From Bacillota bacterium (lineage in GTDB: Bacteria; Bacillota_E; JAJZYS01; JAJYTV01): 64,000 nt of DNA. Shown in pieces: positions 47,508 to 56,117 of the stretch. The position numbers and the translations under genes were made by a program. The notes under the pieces are model-generated. The model was not told where the DNA came from and did no database searches. It was given only the letters and a program-made list of their open reading frames with translations. The first letter of the stretch is position 1. Each line of letters opens with the position of its first letter. The DNA lies in assembly GCA_021845645.1 (NCBI GenBank), contig JAJZVM010000007.1, positions 62,001 through 126,000 on the forward strand. The letters run 5' to 3'.

Positions 47508-49115
47508 GTGGTTAAAACGAACTGGCAACGTCTCCTGACCGGTGCGGCCGTCGCGTTTGCGCTCGGTGCCGCCAGCCTGGGCTCACAGATCCCGGCGCAG
47601 GCGGCCTCCCCGACGCAGGGCGGCACGCTGTCCATCGAGGTCTCGGCGGATCCCGTCGGACTCGATCCGGCCGTGACCCTCGACAATGACTCCGGCTACA
47701 TCCTCGGTACGCTGTACGATGGCCTGACGGCCTATGGCGTCGGCACGACCAAGGTGATGCCCGGCCTCGCACAGAGCTGGCAGATCACGAACGGCGGCAA
47801 GACCTATATCTTCAACCTGCGCCAGGGCGTCAAGTTCTCGGACGGAACGCCGTTCAACGCGCAGGCGGTGGCCTTCTGGGTCGATCACATGATCAACCCC
47901 AAGAACCCCGACTACTACGGCAACCTCAAGGGCGCCGAGACGTTCGTGCCCTTCACGTGGGGCAACGTCACCGGCACCAAGGTGCTCGGCCCGTACAAGA
48001 TCGCCATCAACATGAGCCAGCCGAACGGCGAGTTCCTGGCCGACCTCGCCATGGTCTGGAACGGCGTCACCAGCCCGAAGATGCTCAAGACCTACGGCAC
48101 CAACGCCTGGCAGCACCCGGCGGGCACCGGCCCGTTCGAGTTCGTGCGCTGGGTCAAGGGCCAGTACGTCGAGGTCAAGGCGAACCCGAACTACTGGGGC
48201 GGCAAGCCGCATCTCTCTGAAATCCTCTTCAAGATCATCCCTGACCAGGCAACGCAGCTGCTGTCGCTCAAGACGGGCGCCGTCAACATCCTGACGGACG
48301 TCGCGCCGAGCGAGATCCCGACGATCAAGGCCGACTCGGGCCTCAGGCTCCTCGCGGAGGCGGGCCTTGACGACAACTACATCTCGCTGCCGGTGCAGAC
48401 GGGCCCGTTCAAGAGCCTGCTCGTGCGTCAGGCCGTCAACTACGCGGTCGACAAGGTGGCCATCGACAAGAGCCTCTACGGCGGCTACGCGCAGGTGATG
48501 AACTCGCCGCTGCCCACCGTCGCGTTCGGCTACGACAAGAGCATCCCGGCCTACGCGTACAACCTCCAGAAGGCGAAGCAGCTGATGAAGCAGGCCGGCT
48601 ACGCGGGTGGCTTCACCTTCACGATGGACGTCTACAACAACGCGCGCGGCTACAACCCGATCGGCGGCCCGGAACTCGCCGTCGCGATCCAGAACGACCT
48701 GAAACAGATCGGCATCACGCTGAAGCTCAACGTGCTCGACCCGGCCACGTGGCTCGGAGAGGCGAGGTCGAACAGCTTCAACAAGATGTCGCTCGCAGGC
48801 TGGACCGGCGACAACGGCGACCCCGACGACATGATCTCGCCGCTCTTCAACGGCAACGCGTTCCTGACGGGCAACTTCGCGCACTACAGCAACCCGACCG
48901 TGAACCAGGACTTCGCCAAGGCCCTCCTGACGTCCGTCCCGGCGCAGCGTGCGGCGTACTACGATGTGATCCAGAAGCAGATCATGCACGACGCGCCGGC
49001 GATCTTCCTCAACTACACCGACCTGATGCGTGCCACGACGTCGAACGTCCACGGCTTCGTGCCGAACCCGACGTTCTTCTACGTGAACATGAACCAGGTC
49101 TGGCTCTCGAAGTAA
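47508..49115 (+). CDS. Peptide ABC transporter substrate-binding protein (family 5), second cluster
   Basis: This 535-aa DppA/OppA-type protein has a signal peptide (LLTGAAVAFALGAASLGSQI, then PAQA). Motifs are TQGGTLSIEVSADPVGLDPA, LAQSWQITNGGKTYIFNLRQ, FVRWVKGQYVEVKANPNYWG and VRQAVNYAVDKVAIDKSLYG. It lacks a lipobox, like its counterpart in the first cluster, with which it shares a C-terminal VWLSK/IWVSK-type end. GTG 47508 follows TTTGGAGGTG; the 33-residue extension from 47409 is rejected because it places the signal peptide internally. Confidence 0.92.
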   Translation: MVKTNWQRLLTGAAVAFALGAASLGSQIPAQAASPTQGGTLSIEVSADPVGLDPAVTLDNDSGYILGTLYDGLTAYGVGTTKVMPGLAQSWQITNGGKTYIFNLRQGVKFSDGTPFNAQAVAFWVDHMINPKNPDYYGNLKGAETFVPFTWGNVTGTKVLGPYKIAINMSQPNGEFLADLAMVWNGVTSPKMLKTYGTNAWQHPAGTGPFEFVRWVKGQYVEVKANPNYWGGKPHLSEILFKIIPDQATQLLSLKTGAVNILTDVAPSEIPTIKADSGLRLLAEAGLDDNYISLPVQTGPFKSLLVRQAVNYAVDKVAIDKSLYGGYAQVMNSPLPTVAFGYDKSIPAYAYNLQKAKQLMKQAGYAGGFTFTMDVYNNARGYNPIGGPELAVAIQNDLKQIGITLKLNVLDPATWLGEARSNSFNKMSLAGWTGDNGDPDDMISPLFNGNAFLTGNFAHYSNPTVNQDFAKALLTSVPAQRAAYYDVIQKQIMHDAPAIFLNYTDLMRATTSNVHGFVPNPTFFYVNMNQVWLSK

Positions 49116-49121
49116 AAGACC

Positions 49122-49152
49122 CGGGAGGGGGCGGCCCGGCCGCCCCCTCCCG
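49122..49152 (+). terminator. Hairpin between the binding-protein and permease genes
   Basis: CGGGAGGGGGCGGC (49122-49135) and GCCGCCCCCTCCCG (49139-49152) are a perfect 14-bp stem with a 3-nt loop, 6 bp after the stop. No T-run. Probably an intercistronic stabiliser or attenuator. Confidence 0.6.
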
Positions 49153-49170
49153 CAGAGGGGAGCGTGAGGG

Positions 49171-50175
49171 ATGCTCACCTACGTCGTGCACCGTCTGCTC
49201 TGGGCGATCCCCGTGCTGCTCGGCGTGCTGGTCGCCGTGTTCATCGGCCTGCACGTGGTGCCGGGCAACGTCGCCCAGTCCATCGCCGGCGCCCACGCCA
49301 CGGCTGCGCAGCTCAGGCTCCTCACGCGCCAGCTCGGACTCGACAAGCCGCTGTGGGTGCAGTTCTGGGCCTATCTCGTGCAGATCGTGCAGGGGAACTT
49401 CGGCACATCGCTGCAATACCACAACCAGGTCGCACAGGACATCGGCCAGGCCTTCCCGATCACCCTGCAGCTCACCATCGCGGCGTTTCTCATCGCCGGG
49501 TTGGTCGGAGTCCTGGCGGGCGTCCTGGCAGCCGCCTTCCGCAACACCTGGCTCGACAGCGTGATCATGCTGCTCGTGCTCGTCGGCATCTCGATGCCGA
49601 TCTTCTGGACCGGCGTCATGCTCATCCTGGCACTCGGCGTCGATGTGCCGATCTTCCCCTTTTCGAGCGTGATCACGGCCGGCACCGTGCTGCCGCACAT
49701 CACGGGCATGCCGGTCGTGGACGCCTTGCTGAGCGGCAACATGAGCGCCGCCGCGGATGCGCTGCGCCATCTGGTGCTGCCGGCGATCACGCTCGCCACC
49801 TATCCGATCGCCTTCGTCACGCGCATGACGCGCGGCGCGATGATCGAGGTGCTCGGGCAGGACTACCTGCGCACCGCGAGGGCGAAGGGGCTGCGCGAAG
49901 GCACGGTCGTCTGGAAGCACGCGCTGCGCAACGCCTCCCTGCCGATCGTCACCGTGCTCGGCGTGCAGGTGGGAGGGCTGCTCTCCGGCGCCGTCCTCAC
50001 CGAGACGATCTTCGCCATCCCGGGGATCGGGCGGCTGATGATCCAGGCGATCCTCTTCCGCGACTACCCGCTCGTCCAGGGCATCGTCATCCTGGCCGCG
50101 AGCCTCTTCGTGTTCATCAACCTGCTCGTGGACCTCGTCTACGCGCGCCTCGACCCGCGCATCCGCTACAGCTAG
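49171..50175 (+). CDS. Peptide ABC transporter permease (DppB-like), second cluster
   Basis: This 334-aa six-span permease has the DppB N-terminus (YVVHRLLWAIPVLLGVLVAV), RQLGLDKPLWVQFWAYLVQI and FGTSLQYHNQV. The EAA loop is YLRTARAKGLREGTVVWKHA, followed by LSGAVLTETIFAIPGIGRLM and LVDLVYARLDPRIRYS. The ATG start follows GAGCGTGAGGG. It pairs with the next gene; no ATPase genes follow. Confidence 0.93.
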   Translation: MLTYVVHRLLWAIPVLLGVLVAVFIGLHVVPGNVAQSIAGAHATAAQLRLLTRQLGLDKPLWVQFWAYLVQIVQGNFGTSLQYHNQVAQDIGQAFPITLQLTIAAFLIAGLVGVLAGVLAAAFRNTWLDSVIMLLVLVGISMPIFWTGVMLILALGVDVPIFPFSSVITAGTVLPHITGMPVVDALLSGNMSAAADALRHLVLPAITLATYPIAFVTRMTRGAMIEVLGQDYLRTARAKGLREGTVVWKHALRNASLPIVTVLGVQVGGLLSGAVLTETIFAIPGIGRLMIQAILFRDYPLVQGIVILAASLFVFINLLVDLVYARLDPRIRYS

Positions 50176-50187
50176 GAGGGAAGGCCC

Positions 50188-51087
50188 ATGGCTTTGCCGC
50201 TTGCGACCGTGCAGGGGGAGGAGTCTCGGGAAGCCCTCCCCACATCCGAGGGGCTCCGCGCCTGGCGCCATTTCCGCCGCAACCGCGGCGCCGTGGTCGC
50301 TCTGGTGGTGCTCAGCCTGATCGTCCTGGCGGCCATCTTCGCACCGTTCCTCACGCACCAGGACCCACTGGCGCAGAACCTGGCGCAGGCCTTGCAAGCT
50401 CCGTCCTCGGCCCACCTCTTCGGCACCGACGAGTACGGGCGCGACGAGTTCGCGCGCATCCTCTTCGGCGCGCGCACCGCGCTCGAGACGGGCCTCGTCG
50501 TCGTCCTGATTTCGCTGACCGTCGGCACGCTCTGGGGCCTCCTGTCCGCCTTCTACGGCGGCCTCTGGGACATGGTCCTGATGCGCGTCGCCGACGTCTT
50601 CATGGCCTTCCCGTTCCTGCTGCTCGCGCTGATGATCGTGGCCGCTCTGGGACCGGGCCTCATGCAGGCGGAGATCGCGATCGCCATCACCTACATGCCT
50701 GTCTACGCGCGCCTCGTGCGCTCGGTCGGGCTCGGCCTCAAGAGCCTCGAGTTCGTGCAGGCGGCAAAGTCCGTCGGCGCGCGCGACGCCGCGATCCTCT
50801 GGCGCCATTTCCTGCCGAACCTCCTGCCGACCCTTCTCGTCCAGGCGACGCTCAACGTCGGCACAGCCATCATCGACGTCGCGGGCCTCTCGTTCCTCGG
50901 CATGGGCGTGCAGCCTCCCACGGCCGACTGGGGCGCCATGCTGTCGGACGGCCAGAACTTCATCCTGCTGTCGCCCTGGCTCGTGCTCGCGCCAGGCATC
51001 GCCATCCTCGTCGTGGTGCTGGCCGCGAACCTCGTGGGAGACGGCCTGCGCGACGCGCTCGACCCGCGCCAGAGGCACCAAGCCTAG
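50188..51087 (+). CDS. Peptide ABC transporter permease (DppC-like), second cluster
   Basis: This 299-aa permease has the first span VVALVVLSLIVLAAIFAPFL, the motif HLFGTDEYGRDEFARILFGA, and the EAA loop FVQAAKSVGARDAAILWRHF. LSFLGMGVQPPTADWGAML and the C-terminus NLVGDGLRDALDPRQRH complete it. GGAGGGAAGG precedes ATG 50188. Confidence 0.93.
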   Translation: MALPLATVQGEESREALPTSEGLRAWRHFRRNRGAVVALVVLSLIVLAAIFAPFLTHQDPLAQNLAQALQAPSSAHLFGTDEYGRDEFARILFGARTALETGLVVVLISLTVGTLWGLLSAFYGGLWDMVLMRVADVFMAFPFLLLALMIVAALGPGLMQAEIAIAITYMPVYARLVRSVGLGLKSLEFVQAAKSVGARDAAILWRHFLPNLLPTLLVQATLNVGTAIIDVAGLSFLGMGVQPPTADWGAMLSDGQNFILLSPWLVLAPGIAILVVVLAANLVGDGLRDALDPRQRHQA

Positions 51088-51117
51088 GGGCTCCCGCCCC
51101 CGAAGGAGTGACCCACG

Positions 51118-51897
51118 TTGTCCGAGAGCACAGGAGGCTTCCAGGGCCGCACGGCATTCGTCACAGGGGCGGCGCACGGCATCGGACGCGCCATCGCGGT
51201 GGAACTCGGCCGCCGTGGTGCGCGCGTCTTCGCCACGGACGTGCTCGAGCGGGATCTTGCAGCGACCAAGGCCGCCGTCGCGGCCGTGGGCGGCGAGGTG
51301 CAGGTGATGGCGCTCGACGTCACCGACTCCGCCCGCGTGACGCAGGCGGTCGCCCGCGCCGCCGAGGGCGGGCTCGACATCCTCGTGAACGTGGCCGGCG
51401 GCGTGCTGGGGCAGGTCGGGCGGCCGATCGAGGAGGTCGCCGACGAGGAGTTCCTCGCCATCGTCCAGGTCAACCTGCAGGGGGCTTTCCACACCATCCG
51501 CGCCGCGGCGCCGCACATGAAGGCGCGTGCGTACGGGCGGATCGTCAACATCTCCTCGGGTGCCGGCCGGTCCGTGAGCCTCACCGGCATCCAGGCCTAC
51601 GCAGCTGCGAAGGCGGGGCAGATCGGCTTCACGCGCCAGATGGCCCACGAGCTCGGCCCCTTCGGCATCACCGTCAACAACGTGGCTCCGGGCTTCGTGC
51701 GCTCGAACCCGACGACCGAGCGCCAGTGGCAGTCCTACGGCCAGGAGGGGCAGGCGCAGCTCGTCGCCGCGATCCCCTTGCGCAAGCTCGGCCGTGCCGA
51801 GGACATCGCCTACGTGGTCTGCTTCTTCGCCTCGGAGGAGGCGGGCTGGATCACAGGCCAGACGCTCAGCGTCGATGGCGGCAAGTTCATGCAGTAG
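51118..51897 (+). CDS. Short-chain dehydrogenase/reductase, second copy
   Basis: This 259-aa classical SDR has FVTGAAHGIGRAIAVELGRR and NVAGGVLG. The catalytic Ser is in IVNISSGAGRSVSL, with YAAAKAGQIGF (Tyr-xxx-Lys), VNNVAPGFVRS and the C-terminal WITGQTLSVDGGKFM of FabG-like enzymes. Asp at the end of strand 2 (ATDVLERD) suggests NAD preference. It probably oxidises or reduces a hydroxy or keto product of the peptide pathway. TTG 51118 follows GAAGGAG. Confidence 0.9.
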   Translation: MSESTGGFQGRTAFVTGAAHGIGRAIAVELGRRGARVFATDVLERDLAATKAAVAAVGGEVQVMALDVTDSARVTQAVARAAEGGLDILVNVAGGVLGQVGRPIEEVADEEFLAIVQVNLQGAFHTIRAAAPHMKARAYGRIVNISSGAGRSVSLTGIQAYAAAKAGQIGFTRQMAHELGPFGITVNNVAPGFVRSNPTTERQWQSYGQEGQAQLVAAIPLRKLGRAEDIAYVVCFFASEEAGWITGQTLSVDGGKFMQ

Positions 51898-51901
51898 GGA
51901 G

Positions 51902-53635
51902 ATGCTCAGATTGCTTCGCGCAAAGGGGCTGCAGGACATCCTGGATCGCCTCTGCCTGCAGGTGGACGCGCAACGTCTCATGTCCTTCACGGACGAGTTC
52001 TCGCAGGAAGTGCGCCTCTCCGGCAGCGAGGAGGAGGAGCGGGCCTTTCGCCGCATCGCCGTCCGCCTCGAGGAGATGGGCGCCACGGTGCGGCTCTCGC
52101 ACCATCCGGGCTATGTCAGCTGGCCGGGGCCTGCCAGGCTCGAGGTCTCGGGCCTGGGTCCGATCCCCTGCATCACGCATGCCATGGCGGCGCCCACCGC
52201 GGGCCTCGTTGGCGAGATCCTGGACCTTGGCCGGATCGCGCCCGACGCCCTGGCCGCGTCGGCCGACCCGAGCGGCAGGATCGTCCTGCTGGACGGCGTC
52301 GCGAACCCCCAGCGCGTGCAGGCGGCGGAGGCGGCCGGCGCGATCGCGGAGATCTTCGTCAGCGGCAGGCGTCGCCACGAGATGATCGTCTCGCCCGTGT
52401 GGGGCAGCCCGGGCCAAAAGGACCTGGACCGCCTGCCGAGGACACCCTCCGTCTCGATCGACCTCGCGGCCGGCGAGGCCTTGCGCAGGCATCTCGGCAG
52501 CGGTCCGGCATCGGCCAGGATCGAGGCCGAGGTCGACACGCGCTGGCGCCTGCTGCCGCTCCTCGAGGCGGAGATCGGACCACCCGACGGGGACGGGACA
52601 TTTGTGCTCCTGTCCGGCCACGTGGACTCCTGGCACCTCGGATCCATGGACAACGGCAGCGCCAACGCGCTGATGCTCGAGATGGCGCGCCTGCTCGCGC
52701 CGCAGCGGGCGTCGCTGCAGCGCGGCCTGCGCCTCTGCTTCTGGTCCGGCCACTCGCACGGGCGCTACGCGGGCTCAGCGCGCTACGCCGACCAGCACTT
52801 CTTCGAACTGCGCGAGCGGTGCGTCGTGCACGTCAACGTGGACTCGCCCGGCGGACAGGGCGCTACCGACCTCAGCCAGGCCATCGCGAGCGCGGAGCTC
52901 TGGCAGCTGGCGCGGGATGCCGTCGGGCCCGAGACCGATGTCCCGTACATCGGCACGCCGCCGCTGAGGGCGGGCGACGAGTCCTTCCTCGGCATGGGCG
53001 TTCCGGCCCTCTTCATGGAGGTCTCGGAGCAGCCCCCCGGCGACGAGGGCAGCTCCGGCGTCTCCGCGGGCGGCGGGCTCGGCTGGTGGTGGCATACCCC
53101 GGAGGACACCATCGACAAGCTGGACCCCGAGTTCCTCGCGCGCGACGCGCGCATCTACCTGAGGGCGCTCTGGCCGCTGCTCGCGGACGCCGTCCTGCCG
53201 ATGCAGGCCGAGGCGGCCGCCAGGGAGATGCTGCTGGCGCTCGAGACGCGGGCGAGGGCCGCCAGGGGACGGCTGGACCTCGATCTGCCGATCCGCCTCG
53301 CGGAGCGCCTCGTGGGGCGGGCGGAGGCGCTCGATGCCAAGGGTGAAGGCCTGCGCTGGATGGGTGAGGCGGCGCCGCCGGGTGCGGTGCGGCGGGTGAA
53401 CCGGCGCATCCTTGCCCTCACGCGGGCGCTCGGCCAGGTGCGCTACGCGCGCCAGGGGCCGAGCCAGCAGGACCCGGCCCTGGCGCAGGACCTGCTGCCG
53501 GGTCTCGACCGGGCGCGGGAGCTCGGCGCACTCAGGGAGGGCGATGCCATGATCTTGCACCTGCAGGTGGATCTCGGGCGCGAGCGCAACCGGATCGCGC
53601 TTGCGCTCGCGCAGGCCCTCGATGCCTTGCGCTGA
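51902..53635 (+). CDS. M28-family peptidase-like protein
   Basis: This 577-aa protein resembles M28 aminopeptidase/carboxypeptidase Q enzymes. Residues ~110-190 look like a PA insert (IVLLDGVANPQRVQAAEAAG). The zinc-site segment VLLSGHVDSWHLGSMDNGSA supplies His and Asp. NVDSPGGQGATDL supplies another Asp, and WWWHTPEDTIDKLD the last His. The usual EE (catalytic and bridging Glu) position instead reads FWSGHSHGRYAGSARYAD, so the normal Glu pair is replaced. It may bind metal differently or be specialised. It starts with GGGAG just before ATG 51902. Confidence 0.82.
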   Translation: MLRLLRAKGLQDILDRLCLQVDAQRLMSFTDEFSQEVRLSGSEEEERAFRRIAVRLEEMGATVRLSHHPGYVSWPGPARLEVSGLGPIPCITHAMAAPTAGLVGEILDLGRIAPDALAASADPSGRIVLLDGVANPQRVQAAEAAGAIAEIFVSGRRRHEMIVSPVWGSPGQKDLDRLPRTPSVSIDLAAGEALRRHLGSGPASARIEAEVDTRWRLLPLLEAEIGPPDGDGTFVLLSGHVDSWHLGSMDNGSANALMLEMARLLAPQRASLQRGLRLCFWSGHSHGRYAGSARYADQHFFELRERCVVHVNVDSPGGQGATDLSQAIASAELWQLARDAVGPETDVPYIGTPPLRAGDESFLGMGVPALFMEVSEQPPGDEGSSGVSAGGGLGWWWHTPEDTIDKLDPEFLARDARIYLRALWPLLADAVLPMQAEAAAREMLLALETRARAARGRLDLDLPIRLAERLVGRAEALDAKGEGLRWMGEAAPPGAVRRVNRRILALTRALGQVRYARQGPSQQDPALAQDLLPGLDRARELGALREGDAMILHLQVDLGRERNRIALALAQALDALR

Positions 53636-53648
53636 AGGAGGAACAGCA

Positions 53649-54692
53649 TTGCGGTATCTTGTGGTGGGCGCGGGCGCGATCGGCGCCACCGTCGGCGCGT
53701 ACATGGCGAGGGCGGGCGAGGACGTGACGTTCGTCGACAAGGACCCCGAGCACGTCGTCGCCATGCAGCAGCGAGGGCTGACGATCCAAGGCTTCGCTGA
53801 AACGTTCTCCCTGCCCGTGCGGGCCTTGCGGATCGAGGAGATGCAGGCGGCCCCCGACCCGCCCGACTTCCTCCTGCTTGCCGTCAAGGCCCAGCACACC
53901 CGCGAGGCCCTGTCGGCCGCCATGCCCGCCGTCGGCCCCGGCACGGCCGTCGTCTCGCTCCAGAACGGGCTCAACGAACGGACGATCGCCGAGATGTGCG
54001 GCGCGGAGCGCACCATCGGCTGCTTCGTCAACTTCTCCGCCGACTACCTCGGCCCGGGCCTCGTCCACTACGGCTCGAGCGGCGCGCTCTACCTCGGGGA
54101 GCTCGACGGGCGGATGACGGAGCGGCTCAGGGCGCTCGGACAGGCGGTCGGGCGCTTCGGCAAGGTGGAGCTCACCACCAACATCTGGGGCTACCTCTGG
54201 GGCAAGCTCGGCTACGCGAACATGCTGTTCGCCACCGCGCTCGCCGATGAGAGCATGGGCGACGTCACGCGCCGCTACCCGCAGCTCATGGTGGAGCTCG
54301 CCTGCGAGGTGTATGACGTGGCCGACAGGGAAGGCGTGCGGCCGGAGGCCTTCGACACCATCACGCCGGACCTCTACTGGCCGCGAGAGGCCCAGGACTG
54401 GAGCCGCATCGGCCCAGCGCTCGAGCGCATGGCGGCGTGGCAGCTCTCGAGCCAGAAGACCAAGAGCGGCATCTGGCGGGACCTCAAGGTGCGCCACCGC
54501 CCGACGGAGGTGCGCGAGCAGCCGGGCCGGGTGCTCGAGATCGGCCGGCAGCACGGCCTTGCCATGCCCTTGACGGCACGGCTCGTCGCCATGATCGAGG
54601 AACTCGAGCGCGGCGAGCGCGAGATGTCCTGGCAGAACCTCGACGAACTCGAGGCGATGCGTCAGGCGAGCCACGCGCGGGCGCCGAGATGA
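53649..54692 (+). CDS. Ketopantoate reductase-like (ApbA/PanE family) dehydrogenase
   Basis: This 347-aa NADPH-dependent 2-oxoacid reductase-like protein has the Rossmann motif YLVVGAGAIGATVGAYMARA at the N-terminus, then FLLLAVKAQHTREALSAAM, VVSLQNGLNE (the ketopantoate reductase N) and a helical C-domain. Lys in NIWGYLWGKLGYANML fits the catalytic Lys. Inside a peptide-degradation operon it probably reduces another 2-oxo acid. TTG 53649 follows AAGGAGGAAC; the longer frame from 53601 overlaps the M28 gene. Confidence 0.85.
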   Translation: MRYLVVGAGAIGATVGAYMARAGEDVTFVDKDPEHVVAMQQRGLTIQGFAETFSLPVRALRIEEMQAAPDPPDFLLLAVKAQHTREALSAAMPAVGPGTAVVSLQNGLNERTIAEMCGAERTIGCFVNFSADYLGPGLVHYGSSGALYLGELDGRMTERLRALGQAVGRFGKVELTTNIWGYLWGKLGYANMLFATALADESMGDVTRRYPQLMVELACEVYDVADREGVRPEAFDTITPDLYWPREAQDWSRIGPALERMAAWQLSSQKTKSGIWRDLKVRHRPTEVREQPGRVLEIGRQHGLAMPLTARLVAMIEELERGEREMSWQNLDELEAMRQASHARAPR

Positions 54693-56110
54693 AGGAGGGC
54701 GGGTCCTTGCGCGAGACCCTGGAGCGGTATTTCGCGGCGGCGAGACAGCGTCAGCTGGATGAACTCTTCGCATTCCTGCGCATCGAGAGCGTGAGCGCGC
54801 AGAAGGCCCACGCGGGGGACATGGACCTGGCCGCCGCCTTCGTGGCGGACGACCTCCGGCGCAGCGGCCTGCAGAAGGTGGAGGTGATGCGGGCGGGCGG
54901 GCATCCCGTCGTCTGGGCCGAGCACCTCGGGCGCAGCGGCGCCCCGACGGTCCTGATCTACGGCCACTACGACGTCCAGCCGCCGGAGCCCCTCGACCTC
55001 TGGAACTCGCCCCCCTTCACGCCGGACGTGCGCGACGGGCGCATCTACGCACGGGGCGTCAGCGACGACAAGGGACCGCTCTTCGTCGCGCTCAAGGCGA
55101 TCGAGGCCCTCAAGGCGACCTTGGGCGAACTGCCGGTGAACGTCCGCTTCCTGATCGAGGGAGAGGAGGAGATCGGCAGCCTTCACCTCGCGCCGTTCGT
55201 CGCGCAGCATCGCGAAGACCTGCGGGCCGATCTGGTGCTGAGCGCCGACGGCGCCATGTGGCGTGCGAGCGAACCGTCCCTGACCCTGGCGGCGAAGGGC
55301 CTGTGCGGCCTCGAGATCCAGCTCGAGACCGCGAACCAGGACCTGCACTCGGGCCGCCACGGCGGCGGCGTGCCGAACGCCCTGCATGTGCTCGCAGAGC
55401 TGCTCGCCGGCCTGCACGGGCCGGACGGGCGCGTGCAGGTGCAGGGCTTCTACGACGATGTGCTGGAGCTCACGCAGGCGGAGCGCGCCGAGATCGCCAG
55501 GCTCTCGTTCGACGAGGACGCCTACCGGAAGTCCCTCGGCATGCGGGCGCTCTTCGGCGAGCAGGGCTACTCGACGCTCGAGCGCCAGTGGACCCGCCCG
55601 ACGCTCGAGCTGAACGGCATGGGCGGCGGCTACCAGGGCGAGGGCGGCAAGACGGTCGTGCCGCGCGAGGCGATGGCCAAGCTGACCTGCCGCCTCGTCC
55701 CGGACCAGGAGCCGGAGGAGATCCAGGCCCTGGTGGCGGCGGAGATCGAGCGGCGCTGCCCGCCCTGGGCCAGGGTCACGGTGCGGCGGGAGGGCGGGCT
55801 CGCGCGCTGGTACCGCATGCCCCATGACCATCCCGTGCTGCCGCTCGCGGCCGAGGTGCTGGAGGAGGTGACCCAGAGGCCGCCGGTCAAGGTGCGGATG
55901 GGCGGCACCGAGCCGTGCGCGGAGCTATTCCAGCGCGAGCTCGGCATCCCCACCCTGTTCTACTCCTTCTCCACGTCGGACGAGCAGTACCACGCCCCGA
56001 ACGAGTTCTTCCGGCTCGAGCGCTTCGACCAGGGCCTGCTGGCGTGGGCCCTGCTCCTCGCGCGCCTGCCCGAGGGATTGAGGGCCGAACCGATCTCGGC
56101 TGGGAGGTAG
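54689..56110 (+). CDS. M20-family metallo-dipeptidase
   Basis: This 473-aa di-zinc peptidase has VLIYGHYDVQPPEPLDLW (first His and Asp) and YARGVSDDKGPLFVALKAIE (bridging Asp). The catalytic Glu pair is in FLIEGEEEIGSLHLAPF, and GMGGGYQGEGGKTVVPREAM and MGGTEPCAELFQREL lie further on. The form is typical of CNDP-like cytosolic dipeptidases. The start overlaps the ApbA-like stop (ATGA). It would split the di- and tripeptides imported by the Dpp system. Confidence 0.93.
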   Translation: MKEGGSLRETLERYFAAARQRQLDELFAFLRIESVSAQKAHAGDMDLAAAFVADDLRRSGLQKVEVMRAGGHPVVWAEHLGRSGAPTVLIYGHYDVQPPEPLDLWNSPPFTPDVRDGRIYARGVSDDKGPLFVALKAIEALKATLGELPVNVRFLIEGEEEIGSLHLAPFVAQHREDLRADLVLSADGAMWRASEPSLTLAAKGLCGLEIQLETANQDLHSGRHGGGVPNALHVLAELLAGLHGPDGRVQVQGFYDDVLELTQAERAEIARLSFDEDAYRKSLGMRALFGEQGYSTLERQWTRPTLELNGMGGGYQGEGGKTVVPREAMAKLTCRLVPDQEPEEIQALVAAEIERRCPPWARVTVRREGGLARWYRMPHDHPVLPLAAEVLEEVTQRPPVKVRMGGTEPCAELFQRELGIPTLFYSFSTSDEQYHAPNEFFRLERFDQGLLAWALLLARLPEGLRAEPISAGR

Positions 56111-56117
56111 ATGGCTG

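Noticed and set aside
49009..52386. Very long open frames on both strands (over 1000 codons) across the second Dpp permeases
   Set aside because: Their translations are low-complexity Arg/Asp/Glu strings; the real permease and SDR frames show clear family motifs.
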